A stretch of DNA of 64,000 bases, taken from assembly GCF_026151205.1 (NCBI RefSeq), contig NC_087073.1, positions 16,139,837 to 16,203,836 on the forward strand, written 5' to 3'. Source of the stretch: Bolinopsis microptera. Lineage: Eukaryota; Ctenophora; Tentaculata; Lobata; Bolinopsidae. The notes below the pieces were generated by a model. The model searched no databases. It saw only the letters and a list, made by a program, of their open reading frames with translations, and was not told the DNA's origin. Of this stretch, positions 1 to 15,520 are shown in pieces. Position 1 is the stretch's first letter. Every line of letters begins with the position of its first letter. The translations under genes were made by a program, and so were the position numbers.

Positions 1-104
1 TTTAAATTGTCAGTAAACTCAGTGTAAGATATAAACCGTGTAATCTATTTGTTGTGTTAAACTCAACGTTACATAATACTGCGCTGCTGAACGATATAAC
101 TTAC

Positions 105-3630
<3,526 letters not shown>

Positions 3631-3689
3631 CTGGAAAGTCAGTTTGGTTTAATATTCTAAAATCATTGCAAAATTTTAGTTGCCCTAGA

Positions 3690-4263
3690 CCGGGGGGGGG
3701 GGGGGGGGCCGGGGGGGATCAGGTACTAAGTTCTGTACGTGATGTCGCCTAAGTGTAATTTTGGAATTTTGTCAAAAGATCCACCCACCCCCTTCGCGGT
3801 AGTAACTGTTTTTTCGGATCATAATTAAGACACCCACCCCCTTTTGCCGGCTTTTGTGGTACTAACTGTTGAGAAATCACGGTACTAACTGTGTCTTGGT
3901 ATATAAAATAAGATACCCACCCATAAATTGCTTTAAACAGCTCATTAAACATTGGGAAATGGGCAAATTATACCCACTATTTAGTAGGGGTTTTGTTTTC
4001 AATGTAGTCGAATTAGATTAAAAGTTACAAAAACAGTAAAAAATTCAAAAAACCCAAAATAAACTTTTTAAAAACTCAAAACCCGTTCCCAAAATTGAAA
4101 TTTGAGGTAAAATGGTTTTTTTGGGATTGGACACCCCCCTTAGGACCATGTACTAACTGTTTTTCTGGGGAATGTACCATGTACTAACTGTGTTTTGGAA
4201 GAAAATATGACCCACCCCCCAACGTCACATACGGTACTAAGTGTATGATCCCCCCACCCCCCC
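3690..4263. mobile_element. MITE-like element with inverted ends and repeated TACTAACTGT motif
   Basis: The ends are imperfect inverted repeats of about 35 bp: a G-rich run, then GGATCAGGTACTAAG at the left, and the complement of CACATACGGTACTAAG plus a C-rich run at the right. Inside, the motif (G/A)(G/T)TACTAACTGT recurs about five times on the plus strand between 3800 and 4190. There is no coding capacity. It starts about 60 bp upstream of the splice acceptor before the JAK ATG, so it probably sits in the JAK 5' UTR intron or promoter region. Confidence 0.55.
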
Positions 4264-4554
4264 TCGAATTGGAAGAATTACAGCAGGAAAAATTGTAAAC
4301 AAGCTTTTCAGATGGTCATTAATATGGCTCTTTAATATCATGTTTGGAGTGATTTGAATTGTTTCTAACTTGCCTTCTTTGAAACTTGCACCGAGCTCTA
4401 GTAAAGATACTAACATAAATTAGGTTTGTACCAAGAGTAAATACACCACAAGTATCAAAATATCTTTTAAGTAAGATCTATAATTTCTTCTAAAAACTCC
4501 ACACTGGTCACTCATATCTATTAATTAGAAATAAGATAGTTTTAGACACTACAC

Positions 4555-4635
4555 TGACTGGGCGGCGCTCAGCCTGTCATTCCGCCACATCTTCAGTCGG
4601 TTCAATACGATTATGAACATAAAGCCTAGGGTCTC
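4555..4635 (-). mobile_element. MITE-A copy 1 (81 bp)
   Basis: This short element family is named here MITE-A; its plus form runs from TTACCTGAGGACC to GCGCGGCCCAGTAA. This copy is reversed and diverged (TGACTGGGCGGCGCTCAG at the left). It is flanked by the direct repeat CACTACAC at 4547-4554 and 4636-4643, an 8-bp target duplication. Confidence 0.75.
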
Positions 4636-4736
4636 CACTACACAACTGTCCTTCTATGGCAAGCTCACCAATAGCCTGCTGGGCTTGCTTGAGAGAATCT
4701 CAAAATATCTTAGACAACCATGCTATTTGAAAGCGT

Positions 4737-4805
4737 TTACTGGGCGGTACTCAGCGTGTCATTCCGCTGCAGCTTTAATCAGAATATTATGGGGTCCCTA
4801 GGTAA
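4737..4805 (-). mobile_element. MITE-A copy 2 (69 bp, diverged)
   Basis: Starts TTACTGGGCGGTACTCAG and ends CCCTAGGTAA. The flanks GAAAGCGT and GAAAACGT match at 7 of 8 bases, consistent with an aged 8-bp target duplication. It is 100 bp from copy 1, and both face the same way. Confidence 0.7.
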
Positions 4806-5631
4806 GAAAACGTTTGAAATAGGTAAGCTCTATGTGAGATAATGATAACCATATTACTATATAATATATATAAAGCAAGAAGATAAATATATTTGTTGCC
4901 ATTTTACTGGTGGAGTAAATTATGTTTTTACAATGTTGTGTATATATTTGTTTGTTTCAAGTTCAATAATATTTCAAATATTTCAAACAATATACACATA
5001 ATATAGCAATGACCCTATATAAAATCAACCCTTTAAGAATTCAAAAAATTCCCTTAACAATCAAAATATTTTTACCCTTGGCCTTGTGGCTCCAAGTTAA
5101 GATCTAGACTGTTTATATCAACAATATTTTTCTCGCACCTCTGTCTCCACAGAGAGAAATCACAATATAATATTGGTAACAATGGACCATTTTCGTTACC
5201 TATTTATCATTTTGGTGCATTCTTTCAGACCTCAGACCTGCACGGATGATAATTAATCACTCTACACTCGACTGTCACGTGACGAAAACGCCGTGATTTC
5301 ATTGGTTAACCTGATAACGCGCCGCAGATCTCTATAAACACAAATTATTCATCGCGCGTGCAGTAAACTCAAATTAAGTCCTAATTTGTTACCGAAATTT
5401 GGCAACTATCAACATCATGGCACAATTAAGTCGCATGCCCAGTAAATTGCTAATCAAATGTACGGCACTAATAATACAGTCTACACTTACAGTGTATGAA
5501 TTCATGAACGAATTTATTAAGGCAGATTGGTAGAACAACGATCGTAAATGATAATTTGTATTAACAGTGGAAAGTGTTCTTAAGGGAGACTGTTGTGCAG
5601 CCATGTCGGGAGTTATAAAACACCGAACACG
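4806..5631. other. Intergenic, with one end of a MITE-B element
   Basis: AT-rich and without coding potential. Positions 5243-5290 match, inverted, the right end of the MITE-B family (AATCACTCTACACTCGACTG followed by CACGTGAC), so this is a broken or solo terminus. Nothing else was recognised. Confidence 0.6.
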
Positions 5632-7050
5632 ACATTAAAAACACTTTCCAACTACAAAACTTAACCACTAAACCAGCTTTGAGCACCATTTCTAGGTTAT
5701 GAGACGGCTAAATGATGCGAATAATAAATCCTCAGAGCTCCCAGTACTCTACATTAAAAACACTTTCCAACTACAAAACTTAACCACAAAACCAGCTCTG
5801 AGCACTATTTCTAGGTTATGAGACGGCTAAATGATGCGAATAATAAATCCTCAGAGCTCCCAGTACTCTACATTAAAAATACTTTCCAACTACAAAACTT
5901 AACCACAAAACCAGCTCTGAGCATTATTTCTAGGTTATGAGACGGCTAAATGATGCGAATAATAAATCCTCAGAGCTCCCAGTACTCTACATTAAAAACA
6001 CTTTCCAACTACAAAACTTAACCACAAAACCAGCTCTGAGCACTATTTCTAGGTTATGAGACGGCTAAATGATGCGAATAATAAATCCTCAGAGCTCCCA
6101 GTACTCTACATTAAAAACACTTTCCAACTACAAAACTTAACCACAAAACCAGCTCTGAGCACTATTTCTAGGTTATGAGACGGCTAAATGATGCGAATAA
6201 TAAATCCTCAGAGCTCCCAGTACTCTACATTAAAAACACTTTCCAACTACAAAACTTAACCACAAAACCAGCTCTGAGCACTATTTCTAGGTTATGAGAC
6301 GGCTAAATGATGCGAATAATAAATCCTCAGAGCTCCCAGTACTCTACATTAAAAAAACTTTCCAACTACAAAACTTAACCACAAAACCAGCTCTGAGCAC
6401 TATTTCTAGGTTATGAGACGGCTAAATGATGCGAATAATAAATCCTCAGAGCTCCCAGTACTCTACATTAAAAACACTTTCCAACTACAAAACTTAACCA
6501 CAAAACCAGCTCTGAGCACTATTTCTAGGTTATGAGACGGCTAAATGATGCGAATAATAAATCCTCAGAGCTCCCAGTACTCTACATTAAAAACACTTTC
6601 CAACTACAAAACTTAACCACAAAACCAGCTCTGAGCACTATTTCTAGGTTATGAGACGGCTAAATGATGCGAATAATAAATCCTCAGAGCTCCCAGTACT
6701 CTACATTAAAAACACTTTCCAACTACAAAACTTAACCACAAAACCAGCTCTGAGCACTATTTCTAGGTTATGAGACGGCTAAATGATGCGAATAATAAAT
6801 CCTCAGAGCTCCCAGTACTCTACATTAAAAACACTTTCCAACTACAAAACTTAACCACAAAACCAGCTTTGAGCACTATTTCTGGGTTCTGAAACGACTA
6901 AATGATGCCAATTATAAATCCTAAGAGCTCCCACTCTACATTAAAAACACTTTTCAACTACAAAACTTAACCACAAAGCCAGCTTAGCTTTGAGCACTAT
7001 TTCTAGGTTCTAAAACGACAAAACGATGCGAATTATAAATCTCCCACTGC
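5632..7050. repeat. Satellite-like tandem array, 119-bp unit, about 12 copies
   Basis: The unit starts ACATTAAAAACACTTTCC and recurs at 5632, 5751, 5870, 5989, 6108 and so on at an exact 119-bp step to about 6822. The first ten or so copies are nearly identical. The last two (from about 6820 and 6938) are diverged and have small indels, the usual pattern of an array homogenised internally and decaying at one edge. No coding frame is seen. Confidence 0.95.
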
Positions 7051-8793
7051 GTAAGCCGGTAAACTAATTAACCGGCTAAAAAAGCTGAGACGGCTATTAT
7101 GTATTATCGTAACGACATGATCACGGCCGTTAAATGGCTATTAGTTGACTGTTCATAACAGCTGCTCTATATTTGTGCGCTCTATCATAAGGTTGTTTCA
7201 GAGCTGCTAAACTCCGGCTAATATAACAAGCCTTTTTATATAGCCATTTAAGAAGGAAAAATACTTAGCACTTTACAACCAACAATCACTCATGTTTTAA
7301 ACCTTTATAGCGAGTCGGCATATTACAATTTTACCGAAGTCAATTATTTTTACTTGAAAAGTATAAGAGTTAAGACTGCAGAATCTTTAGTATTATAAGT
7401 ATAAAAAGCAGAAAAACACGCCACATGAGGTCTCAAAATATAGATAACAGTAAGATTTTTAATCTGCCTGCACGTGAGATGGGGGGGAATGTTTTTTATT
7501 CTTCTTCTTTGCAGGAAGTGGTAACCTGCTCTATCCCTCTAGTTCTTTTTGTTGTTACGCCACTGCTTGTTGTATTTCCTGCTATCACCATGGTTGTGTG
7601 TTCCAGCCCTGTTAGGGTTCTTGGACAGCCAGGACTGTTTTTCTTTGCTCCTGATAAGATATTTATGATAAGATATTTATGAAAAATAAAATAAGAAGGA
7701 AAGGAATTATTCAACGTTTCAATGTGACAACATCGTAATCAAACGTGGGATCAACAGAAATTTGACTCTCATAAATAATATTCAATTCGGATTTCAAATA
7801 TAATAAGGACCTAAATAAAGTAGTGTTTAAACCAAATTAATTGATGAGTACACCCGTCTTATTATATGCTATAGATTGAGTTATACAATATAAATATATA
7901 CATGTATGCAGAATTTGATATGTATGAATCATGATCCCACCTAATTTGTGAACGGAAATTATTGCGGAATCGAAACTTTTTAAATACAGTAAAACCCCGA
8001 TTTACCGCGGAGTTTGGGGAAAGGAAACATCCGCGGTAAATCGGGGTTCGTGGTAAATCGGGGTTTTGTTTGTTTACATTATACTAATTGTATCGATGTA
8101 AATACGTTTGGTCAAAGAAGAGTCAACCTAAAAGTAACAATTACATGGTAGTTCAGTACACTAATAAATATGTTGAGGATATCAACCTTAACAAGATCCT
8201 GAAATCATTCTCAGACATGCAGACTTCCTCAAGTCTCATGGAATTAAAATCAAGTCTGAGAATAGAAAGCTTCCATATCTGTATGGTACGACAAAAATGC
8301 ACAAGGACCCTATTAAATTTCGATTCATTACATCTGGAAGAAATAGTTCCTTACAGCAGTTGTCTGTAGCTGTTGAATTATGTTTGAAAACGTGTCTGAA
8401 AGTTGCTAAAAATTATTCTGGGATTAATCTTACTTCGGAATATGTATTTTAGCATGACGTGTCATTCTTTTTGTTAGTTCGTTTTCAATAATTAATCTAC
8501 AAATATCTACAAAAATCTACTTGGCTCCCCCCCCCCCCCCCCCAGATAGTTACATGGCTATTAGACGATTAATCTGAGCAAGTTTGAGCGAATTTATATG
8601 TGCCAAACTTGAGATATGACTTCAAACACATTAAAATATCTCAAATTGGCAGTTTTGGTACGATATTTGACGAAAGTCGATTATCTCAAGATCTTACTGA
8701 TAGAATTTCTTAAAATGTTTCCAAATAGTTACATGGCTATAAGACAGACAATATGAGCAAGTTTGAGCGAATAAATAATATTATTTATAATAT
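7051..8793. other. Intergenic; short inverted-end fragment at 7984-8066
   Basis: No gene is visible. At 7984-8066 CAGTAAAACCCCGATTTACC is followed 40 bp later by its inverse (GGTAAATCGGGGTT, twice), a pogo/Tc1-type terminal repeat pattern that is probably a MITE remnant. There is a poly-C run at 8526-8543. Around 8555-8760 a phrase containing ATAGTTACATGGCTAT is repeated once. Confidence 0.5.
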
Positions 8794-8852
8794 TATATAT
8801 AATATTATACATTGCAGTGAGTGACTCACTGCAATGTATAATATTATATATA
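8794..8852. repeat. Perfect palindrome, 29-bp arms, 1-nt spacer
   Basis: Left arm 8794-8822 (ending CATTGCAGTGAGT), spacer G at 8823, and right arm 8824-8852 as exact reverse complement. It directly precedes the hAT-like element. Confidence 0.95.
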
Positions 8853-8862
8853 GATAATATTA

Positions 8863-10107
8863 TAGGCTATCCATTATCGGTATGAAATCTTTTATCTAGA
8901 TAAACAGATAAAGATTTAGGTTTTATCTAGATAAAACCGATAAAACCGATAATTTTTCTGCTGAAGGCCAAAGCCAAAACCAAAACGTTTTCCAAATTTC
9001 GCAAAAACTAATTGTCGACTTTTATTACTGTTTACCAGTAATCTTGCTAAAGTACCACTTCCTTTCTTTTGAAAATATTAGAGCATCAGTTTTCTTCTCC
9101 GGGGAGCAGAAGTGCACCAGTTCTCTTCAAAGCAGTAGACCAATTGTTTTCTACTCCTAAAGTCCTAATAACAGTAGTGTACTACCAGTTCTCTTCAAAA
9201 CAGTAGACCAAGGGTTTCCTTCTCCTCAGAACAGTAGTGTACTACCAGTTATCTTCAAAACAGTAGACCAACGGTTTCCTTCTCCTGAGAACAATAACGC
9301 ACTAGTTCTCTTCAAAACAGTAGACCAGTGACCACCAGTTTTCTTCTCCTGAGAAAAGTAACGCAATAGTTCTTTTCAAAACAGTAGACCACCGGTTTTC
9401 TTCTCCTAAGAACAGTAACGCAATAGTTCTTTTCAAAACAGTAGACCACCGGTTTTATTCTCCTAAGAACAGTAGTGCACCAGTTCTCTTCAAAACAGTA
9501 GACCAAGGGTTTCCTTCTCCTAAGAACAGTTGTGCACCAAATACCAATTCTCCTCGAAACAGTAAAGCATTTGAAGTGATTTCTTATCCTGTTGATAACT
9601 TGGAGCAACAGATTCCTTCTCCTGAAGACAATGTTTCACGCCCAGAACACTTACAGAATTCAATTGAGTGCCCTGCCGGTATTTTTGAATTTTTGACTCT
9701 TGTTCACAGTAACATGCTCGTGCCCGTCTCCAGAATGGTTGTAAGATAAAATGCCAGCATCTTCCTCAACAGAACAATGTCAATAACCTTCTCTGGATTT
9801 CGACAGTTCATACAGTTCTACAGTTCCAGAGGTATACAAATGTGAATAAACATCTTAAGCTCACATTCAAGTAAACTACCTCTTCTATCTAGTATCATAC
9901 TAAAAGACGTTTGGGACTGTTTCTTGGATTACTTGGGAAGGCAAAAACAATAGTATTTCTTTACAATTTTACGGTATTGTGGCAGTATTTTCGGTAATAT
10001 CTAGTGAATTTTTATACCGATAAAAATATGTTTTATCTAGATAAACAGATAAGTTTTTTTAACGAATTATCGGAGATAATTATCGGTTACGATTATCGGA
10101 GTGGATA
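8863..10107. mobile_element. hAT-like non-autonomous element (about 1.2 kb)
   Basis: The left end (TAGGCTATCCATTATCGG) and the inverted right end (TAGCTATCCACTCCGATAATCG) match imperfectly. Both are followed inward by the same TTATCTAGATAAACAGATAA phrase (about 8892 and 10033). Ends rich in CGATAATCGG are seen in hAT elements. There is no transposase; the interior carries the 60-bp coding-like repeats described separately. No clean target duplication could be identified, so the superfamily call is tentative. Confidence 0.5.
9100..9750 (+). pseudogene. Remnant of a protein with 20-residue tandem repeats, inside the hAT-like element
   Basis: About eight imperfect copies of a 60-bp unit. On the plus strand each reads roughly VLFKTVDQxFPSPxNSSAP. 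From about 9350 one frame stays open through the last four repeats and a non-repeat tail (including LEQQIPSPEDNVSRPEHLQN) to a TAA at about 9750. Earlier repeats are thrown out of frame by small indels near 9170 and 9330. The minus strand is also open across 9312-9608, because the period is a multiple of three. The family is not recognised. The unique tail reads more like protein on the plus strand, so that strand is preferred. It may be captured host sequence. Confidence 0.4.
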
Positions 10108-11363
10108 GCTAAAATTGCACATCGTTTATTAATTGTAATTAACAATTAAAGCAACTCATTGAATGTTTTATCTGGCAACAGTTATTATACATAGTGTGCA
10201 CTGAGTAGGAATGTGAGTATGCATTTTTTGTACTTATTAACGGTGAATCTTAACGTGGGCTAATTTTATTTGGTGATATCAATTATTTCATAGCCAAACT
10301 GGGGAAGGTTAAATAAAACAAGTTGTAATTAAATTAAATTAGCTGATAGTAGAAACTTTTCGCAAATAAACTGTGAACAGTGAACAGTGAACACATATAA
10401 TTTGAGAGAGAATTGATTCGTTCACCGGACACATATAACATTATACTGTCCAGAGATATTATGGGAGGTTCAAGCTTATTAAAAGATTCTTTGAACTTTT
10501 GAAAAGTAGCAAAAATTGAGAAAAATTGATAATCTAGGAGGGGATAGGGAGTTGGTTCAAACATATAAGTAATAAAACATGTTTTATTTGCAGAATTATA
10601 CAATATGCATATGTTATCGTCTTCGACTATAAGGGATGATGGGGCGATGACGTGATTATAATTATATATGATAAAGTTCCAGGTGGTGACTTATTGAAGG
10701 CGTGTAAGTGTGAGGATGAAGAATCAGCCTTGATGCATGAGCTGGAAGGGTGAACGAGGTAAAAATATGTACATGGTACAATTTCATAGAAACTGAGAAC
10801 AAAAATCCTTTACATCAGTACAGACCGATATGCTTGCCTTCAATTACAAACCTTGCTTTAAAAATGATATTGTTATTCAAGTTAAAAGCCTTCGAAGTTT
10901 TTTAATAAACTATCGCATGATATTGTATATCAATCAAATTGCAACTCTTAAGTTAACTTGTTGTTTAATTGTATTACTGAGTCATAAATGAACACTTGTA
11001 GTACGTACCTATATGGCGGTTGATCTGCAACTTGTCCCATGCTGATAAACCTGATAATTAAAATATTTGTTGTAAATATCTATAATATTCACACTAGATT
11101 CTAGACGGCAAAGTTCGAATTGCAGTCGGAACTGCAGAGTGGCGACGTACATTTTGTTAATTTACTAAAGTAACTGGTAAAAACACTTCTATGGAAATAA
11201 AACCAGGTTATATAATAAATTTATAGTCTATTAAACTACATCGATAATAGTATATTATATGGATAACAATAATAATAATATCAGTTTCGGCTGCTCAGGT
11301 CAAAATCCGAAAACCTATCATTTTATGCATCCTAGATTTAATGATTCAAATAAGAAGCGCAGT
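10108..11363. other. Intergenic, nothing recognised
   Basis: AT-rich, with no reading frame, repeat array or element ends that can be supported. Confidence 0.5.
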
Positions 11364-11442
11364 GTTTCTAAAGTAAGCAGCATTTTAGACCGTAGACTTT
11401 TAGTAAAAGTCTACGGTCTAAAATGCTGCTTACTTTAGAAAC
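11364..11442. repeat. Perfect inverted repeat, 38-bp arms, 3-nt spacer
   Basis: Left arm 11364-11401 begins GTTTCTAAAGTAAGCAGC. After the spacer AGT, the right arm 11405-11442 is its exact complement. No terminal motif of a known transposon is seen. Confidence 0.95.
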
Positions 11443-12111
11443 AGTTTTACAATAGCTGGATCAGCTGGCTTAAGGAAAAACAATATATGCTCTTCGCATT
11501 AAAAAAACACAATTAAAACGAATGCAAAATTTGTGATTCTACTTCTAGGATCACATATCAAAAATGTTTTTAAATAGGACTCAAGCAATCAGGCGTAATC
11601 TAAATTCTAAACTAGTTTATTGATACTTGGCTTTGGCCGCTTTGCTTTATATTAAAATCTCAGCATTTTGATCCAGCGAAAAATTCTATTTGTACCTCGA
11701 CTCATATGTCATACGAGACAGTACACTAGAAAATAAGGCTCAACAATTTTAACTTCTGAAGGCGGCTCTGTATCATTCTACATTCTGACAACAGTCCTTA
11801 TATGCTATGTCAACAATTTTAAAACCTATTCATTCAACTTATAGGATTTCAAGGTATTACACAAGTGGCAATGATGAATCATGGATGATAATTGATTATT
11901 GACGAAAACTCGACAAGCAAGTTTGAAACCCAAAGTAAGAAATCGGGATCAAATATGATTGACACGTAACGCGCGCGTATAACATGTGCTTATCCAATGC
12001 GAAACTAAAAGTGGTGAAAATGGAAGAATCGACTGTAGAGTGATTTAGCGCGACCGGACCTGCACATTTCTTGTTCCTTCGGTTATATTAAAGTTGTATA
12101 TGTCGTCCTTC

Positions 12112-12152
12112 CACTATCCAATTAACAGTCAAGGACTGTTAATTGGATAGTG
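12112..12152. repeat. Perfect inverted repeat, 18-bp arms
   Basis: CACTATCCAATTAACAGT at 12112-12129 is mirrored at 12135-12152 across the spacer CAAGG. It lies 75 bp after a MITE-B-like end at about 12027 (TCGACTGTAGAGTGATT). Confidence 0.9.
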
Positions 12153-12427
12153 TCCTTGGCCTTGACAGTTAATTGTGCGCGGCGGGTCATACAACGTATG
12201 ACAAAGAATTACGAAACTGAATTAAGTGTAAAATAATTGTTAAACTTTAATCCAAGTTTTTTATCAGGAAGGACCAATTTTTATTACAACCAGTACAATC
12301 AACAATGTATTAATGAAAGTAGCAAAATTTGTTTTTGAATTTAATTTAAATTTAAATTAATATATTTTTGTATTATTTTAAAAATTTAATTGACGATGTC
12401 AATTCATGGCAGCTCGGCGCGGCACAG

Positions 12428-12509
12428 TTACCTGGGGATCTCAGGCTATTATGTTCATAAACATAAAATAGAGATTAGGCGGAATGACAGGCTGAGCGCG
12501 GCCCAGTAA
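12428..12509 (+). mobile_element. MITE-A copy 3 (82 bp)
   Basis: Runs from TTACCTGGGGATCTCAGG to GAGCGCGGCCCAGTAA. It is flanked by an exact 8-bp direct repeat CGGCACAG at 12420-12427 and 12510-12517. Confidence 0.85.
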
Positions 12510-12658
12510 CGGCACAGTAGCGCATCTCGCCGATCTATTGACCATTGTTAATGATCTAATAATCTGGCCCGGCGCGCGCTACTTCGTAGCACTTGCCATT
12601 TCGAGAAGAAAGCGGCGCGCGCTACTTCGAAGAAATTTAGACGAGTAACATCCGTCAA

Positions 12659-12837
12659 GCCGATCTAGCCAGTCGCTGTGAGAAGCCTCATTGAGTGCGC
12701 GGCGCGGCACAGTAACGCATCGCGCTACAACAATTTAACATTTACTAAATTGGGTGCATTGTAGCGCAATGCGTTACTTTCGGTCCGCGCCGCGCACTCG
12801 ATGAGGCTTCTCAAAGCGACTTTCTCGCTAGATCGGC
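12659..12837. mobile_element. GC-rich foldback element
   Basis: GCCGATCTAGC at 12659 is mirrored by GCTAGATCGGC ending at 12837. The arms of about 75 bp match well, including GAGAAGCCTCAT and GCGCGGCGCGG stretches, around a loop near 12745. Related pieces lie at 12520-12650 and 13730-13810, so this is a dispersed family. No coding sequence. Confidence 0.65.
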
Positions 12838-13193
12838 AAAATACGCTTTTGTGCCGCGCCAAGCTGCGATGAATTGACATCGTCATTTAAGGTTGGGTGG
12901 TGTTTAGCTTGTCCTTCCGCTAAATCTTTATTCGTGTTATTGAATTATTTTATAATGCATTACGTGATTGTCAATGTTACGGTTTAACTTTCTTCGAAAT
13001 AAAATATTTGGCGTCTAAGGCGCGCCGTGCATGTTCAAACTATGTTGTTCAGTTTGTAAAATCGAGCGCTACAGCTATTCAATTCTTCTGTGCGATCAAT
13101 AAGGAGTTTGTTTCTTTCGTTGCTATAGTGTTATATTCGCTGATGATTGCTCTATCCAGAGCCCTTGCGCTTGCAGTAGCGCGCGCCCGCCTC

Positions 13194-13570
13194 ACGAGCG
13201 TACTAAATCACTCTACAGTCGATCTTCGAGATTGTTCTAAAAGGGCCCCCGACAGTTGAAACCAACTTCAATCGATGTATTTTCGGACGCTGATTCCGAA
13301 TCACCCCCCATGACATAAGGTTAAAATGCTCCCCTGACGAGATATAGGCGAAAAACTGTCTCGATCACGTGATATGACCGTATAAGGAAGTTAGTCTAAT
13401 TTCTCGTTAGGGTTAGGGTTTCAGCATATGCTTTTGTTAAGGATTGGGTTAGGGTTAGGGTTGGGATCAGATAAGAGGGTTAGGGTTTCGAATAGTCGTT
13501 CAGGACCAGATAGAGAACGGGTTGAAAAAGTCACGTGACAGTCGAGTGTAGAGTGATTAATTATCATCCC
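13194..13570 (+). mobile_element. MITE-B copy with telomere-like repeats inside
   Basis: Terminal inverted repeats AATCACTCTACA...TGTAGAGTGATT span 13206-13558, and similarity to the second copy at 41860-42234 extends slightly beyond. The middle contains TTAGGG-type repeats (GTTAGGGTTAGGGTTT twice). No coding sequence. Partial ends of the same family lie near 5243 and 12027. Confidence 0.75.
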
Positions 13571-13624
13571 CCGCCTCACGGCGGTAAAAAGGTAAAAAGG
13601 GCTCTAGCCATGAACCCACCCAAC

Positions 13625-13658
13625 AATTTTGGCACCACTGTACAGTGGTGCCAAAATT
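13625..13658. repeat. Perfect palindrome, 17-bp arms, no spacer
   Basis: AATTTTGGCACCACTGT followed immediately by its exact complement. Confidence 0.95.
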
Positions 13659-15511
13659 TCCCGCGCTTTTTTCCTCATATGCTATGCAACGTGTGTAGCC
13701 TTTCAGATTGATTCACGATGTCAATCCTTCGCATCTCGCCGATCTGCATACGTGGTTGCGAGAAGCATTATTGGATGCGCGCGCGCGACCCAGTAGTGCA
13801 TCGCGCTACAACCTTTCAAACATTGATTGTGTAAACGAGGTGTCGTACGTCACTTAGCTAAAGATCGGGTGACAGGGGGCTGACCATGCCCGAACCTAAT
13901 TGATCATTGATTGGGTCTGAGGTCATGTGATTATGAGCCTATGAGGTCACGTGACTATGACGTCACCAGACTTTGTCCTTTGTTTCCCGCTCATTGGACC
14001 AGGTGAGCTTGCATGCTTGTGAATGTAGGTGTAAATACAGCTGTACTGTAGTTTATACCTAATTAACCCCTATACACTGTCACTATGCACTATAGAAACC
14101 TGAAAAGTGGTTACTGCATACTGGAGGGAGAAGTGCCAAGACTACCTGCGCTACATAGACGCTGTTGTCAGCAATGCACGCGCGCGCACGAACCTTCCCA
14201 TCGGGGTTCGTGGATAGGTGCTTTTCTTGACTTGTGAAACAAGCGCGCCCGCAGTGGCGCGAAAGCACATGGTTAGGTGAAGCTGATGAAGACTTTACCG
14301 TTTCGCCGCCTCCTTTTAAAGTAGCTTACCTGGTGAGCCAGACTTTTCATTTCATAAACAGATTGAAGATACGACGATATGAAAGAATCGAATTCTGAAG
14401 TAAAACAAAATTTTTTTTTTTTAGTAAAACAAAATTTTTATTTACCACAAAACAATCAATACATATTTAATATTATTATACATTTACAAATAAATCTAAA
14501 TTTAAATTCAGCTATAGACACAATACACAGCCCGCCGCGCAGACAGCCATACATTGCTGAGAGATTCTCAGGTGCAGATGTAAGCGCCGCGCGCGCGAGG
14601 TTTGTTATCTTACAATTACATGTCACGATATATTATTAATTATCAGAGAATTTTAGAAGCAAAATAATAATTGCATATTGGGAAAATTTCGGTCGTTAAC
14701 GCAGTATAGGGCGTGGACACTGCAATGCTAATAACGGAAAATTTGGAGGCACGAGTTTCATTTAATTCAGCTACCCAATTTATATGTGACATGTACTTGT
14801 ATTAAATTCAGATAAATGTTAGTAACAATCGACGCCAACATTGTGCAACTGTAAACTGCAAAATGTTAACGTCGATTATCACTAAATCACATCTCGCAAG
14901 TTACTAATTCTTTGCACTATATATGTTACGTCACTATAGCATATGTCATTCATATTGTACGTTATTGGTTATATAAGATAAAAATAAACATTTTATAATT
15001 GTTTCAATGTTCAACACAGCTAAAAAACGAATACCTACTTGCCCATCGATTAAGCAGTCGCCAAAACAAGGCTCAAAGTTAATTTACCTTCACACCTCGT
15101 TTTGGAGACTGAAGGATGTCAATAAATAAATAATGGATAACATTAATACTGAATATGATGGATAATCAGTAATATCAATAAAATCCACAATCACTAATCA
15201 TGTTTTCGATGGGCAAGCACTCGCAACTGGATGCTGAAACAAACGGCGCAAGTCTTGCACCGTTCATGCAGCATACGTCGCGAGATATCATGAGCTCCGC
15301 TAACTCTGCGATTCTAACGGATGAATTAGGCTACCCCGACAGAAACACAGGTAACAAGGACACGAACACTGTTCGTTAACTCGTACCCCGGGTACCCCCT
15401 ATAAAGATCTATGTCCCGCCGGAGACAGCCCACCACCAGTCATATCGAAAGCAGCTTTTAATTCTGCATTATAAATATCGCGTCGTCATAATAAATAATA
15501 TACATTACCAC
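13659..15511. other. Intergenic with dispersed repeats
   Basis: No gene. At 14398-14445 the phrase AGTAAAACAAA occurs twice and is followed by ACAATCAATACATAT; the same layout recurs at 16407 and 20683. GC-rich pieces near 13730 resemble the foldback family at 12659. Confidence 0.5.
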
Positions 15512-15520
15512 TACACACTT

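Noticed and set aside
5632-7050. CRISPR-like array
   Set aside because: The whole 119-bp unit repeats without unique spacers, and the genome is eukaryotic.
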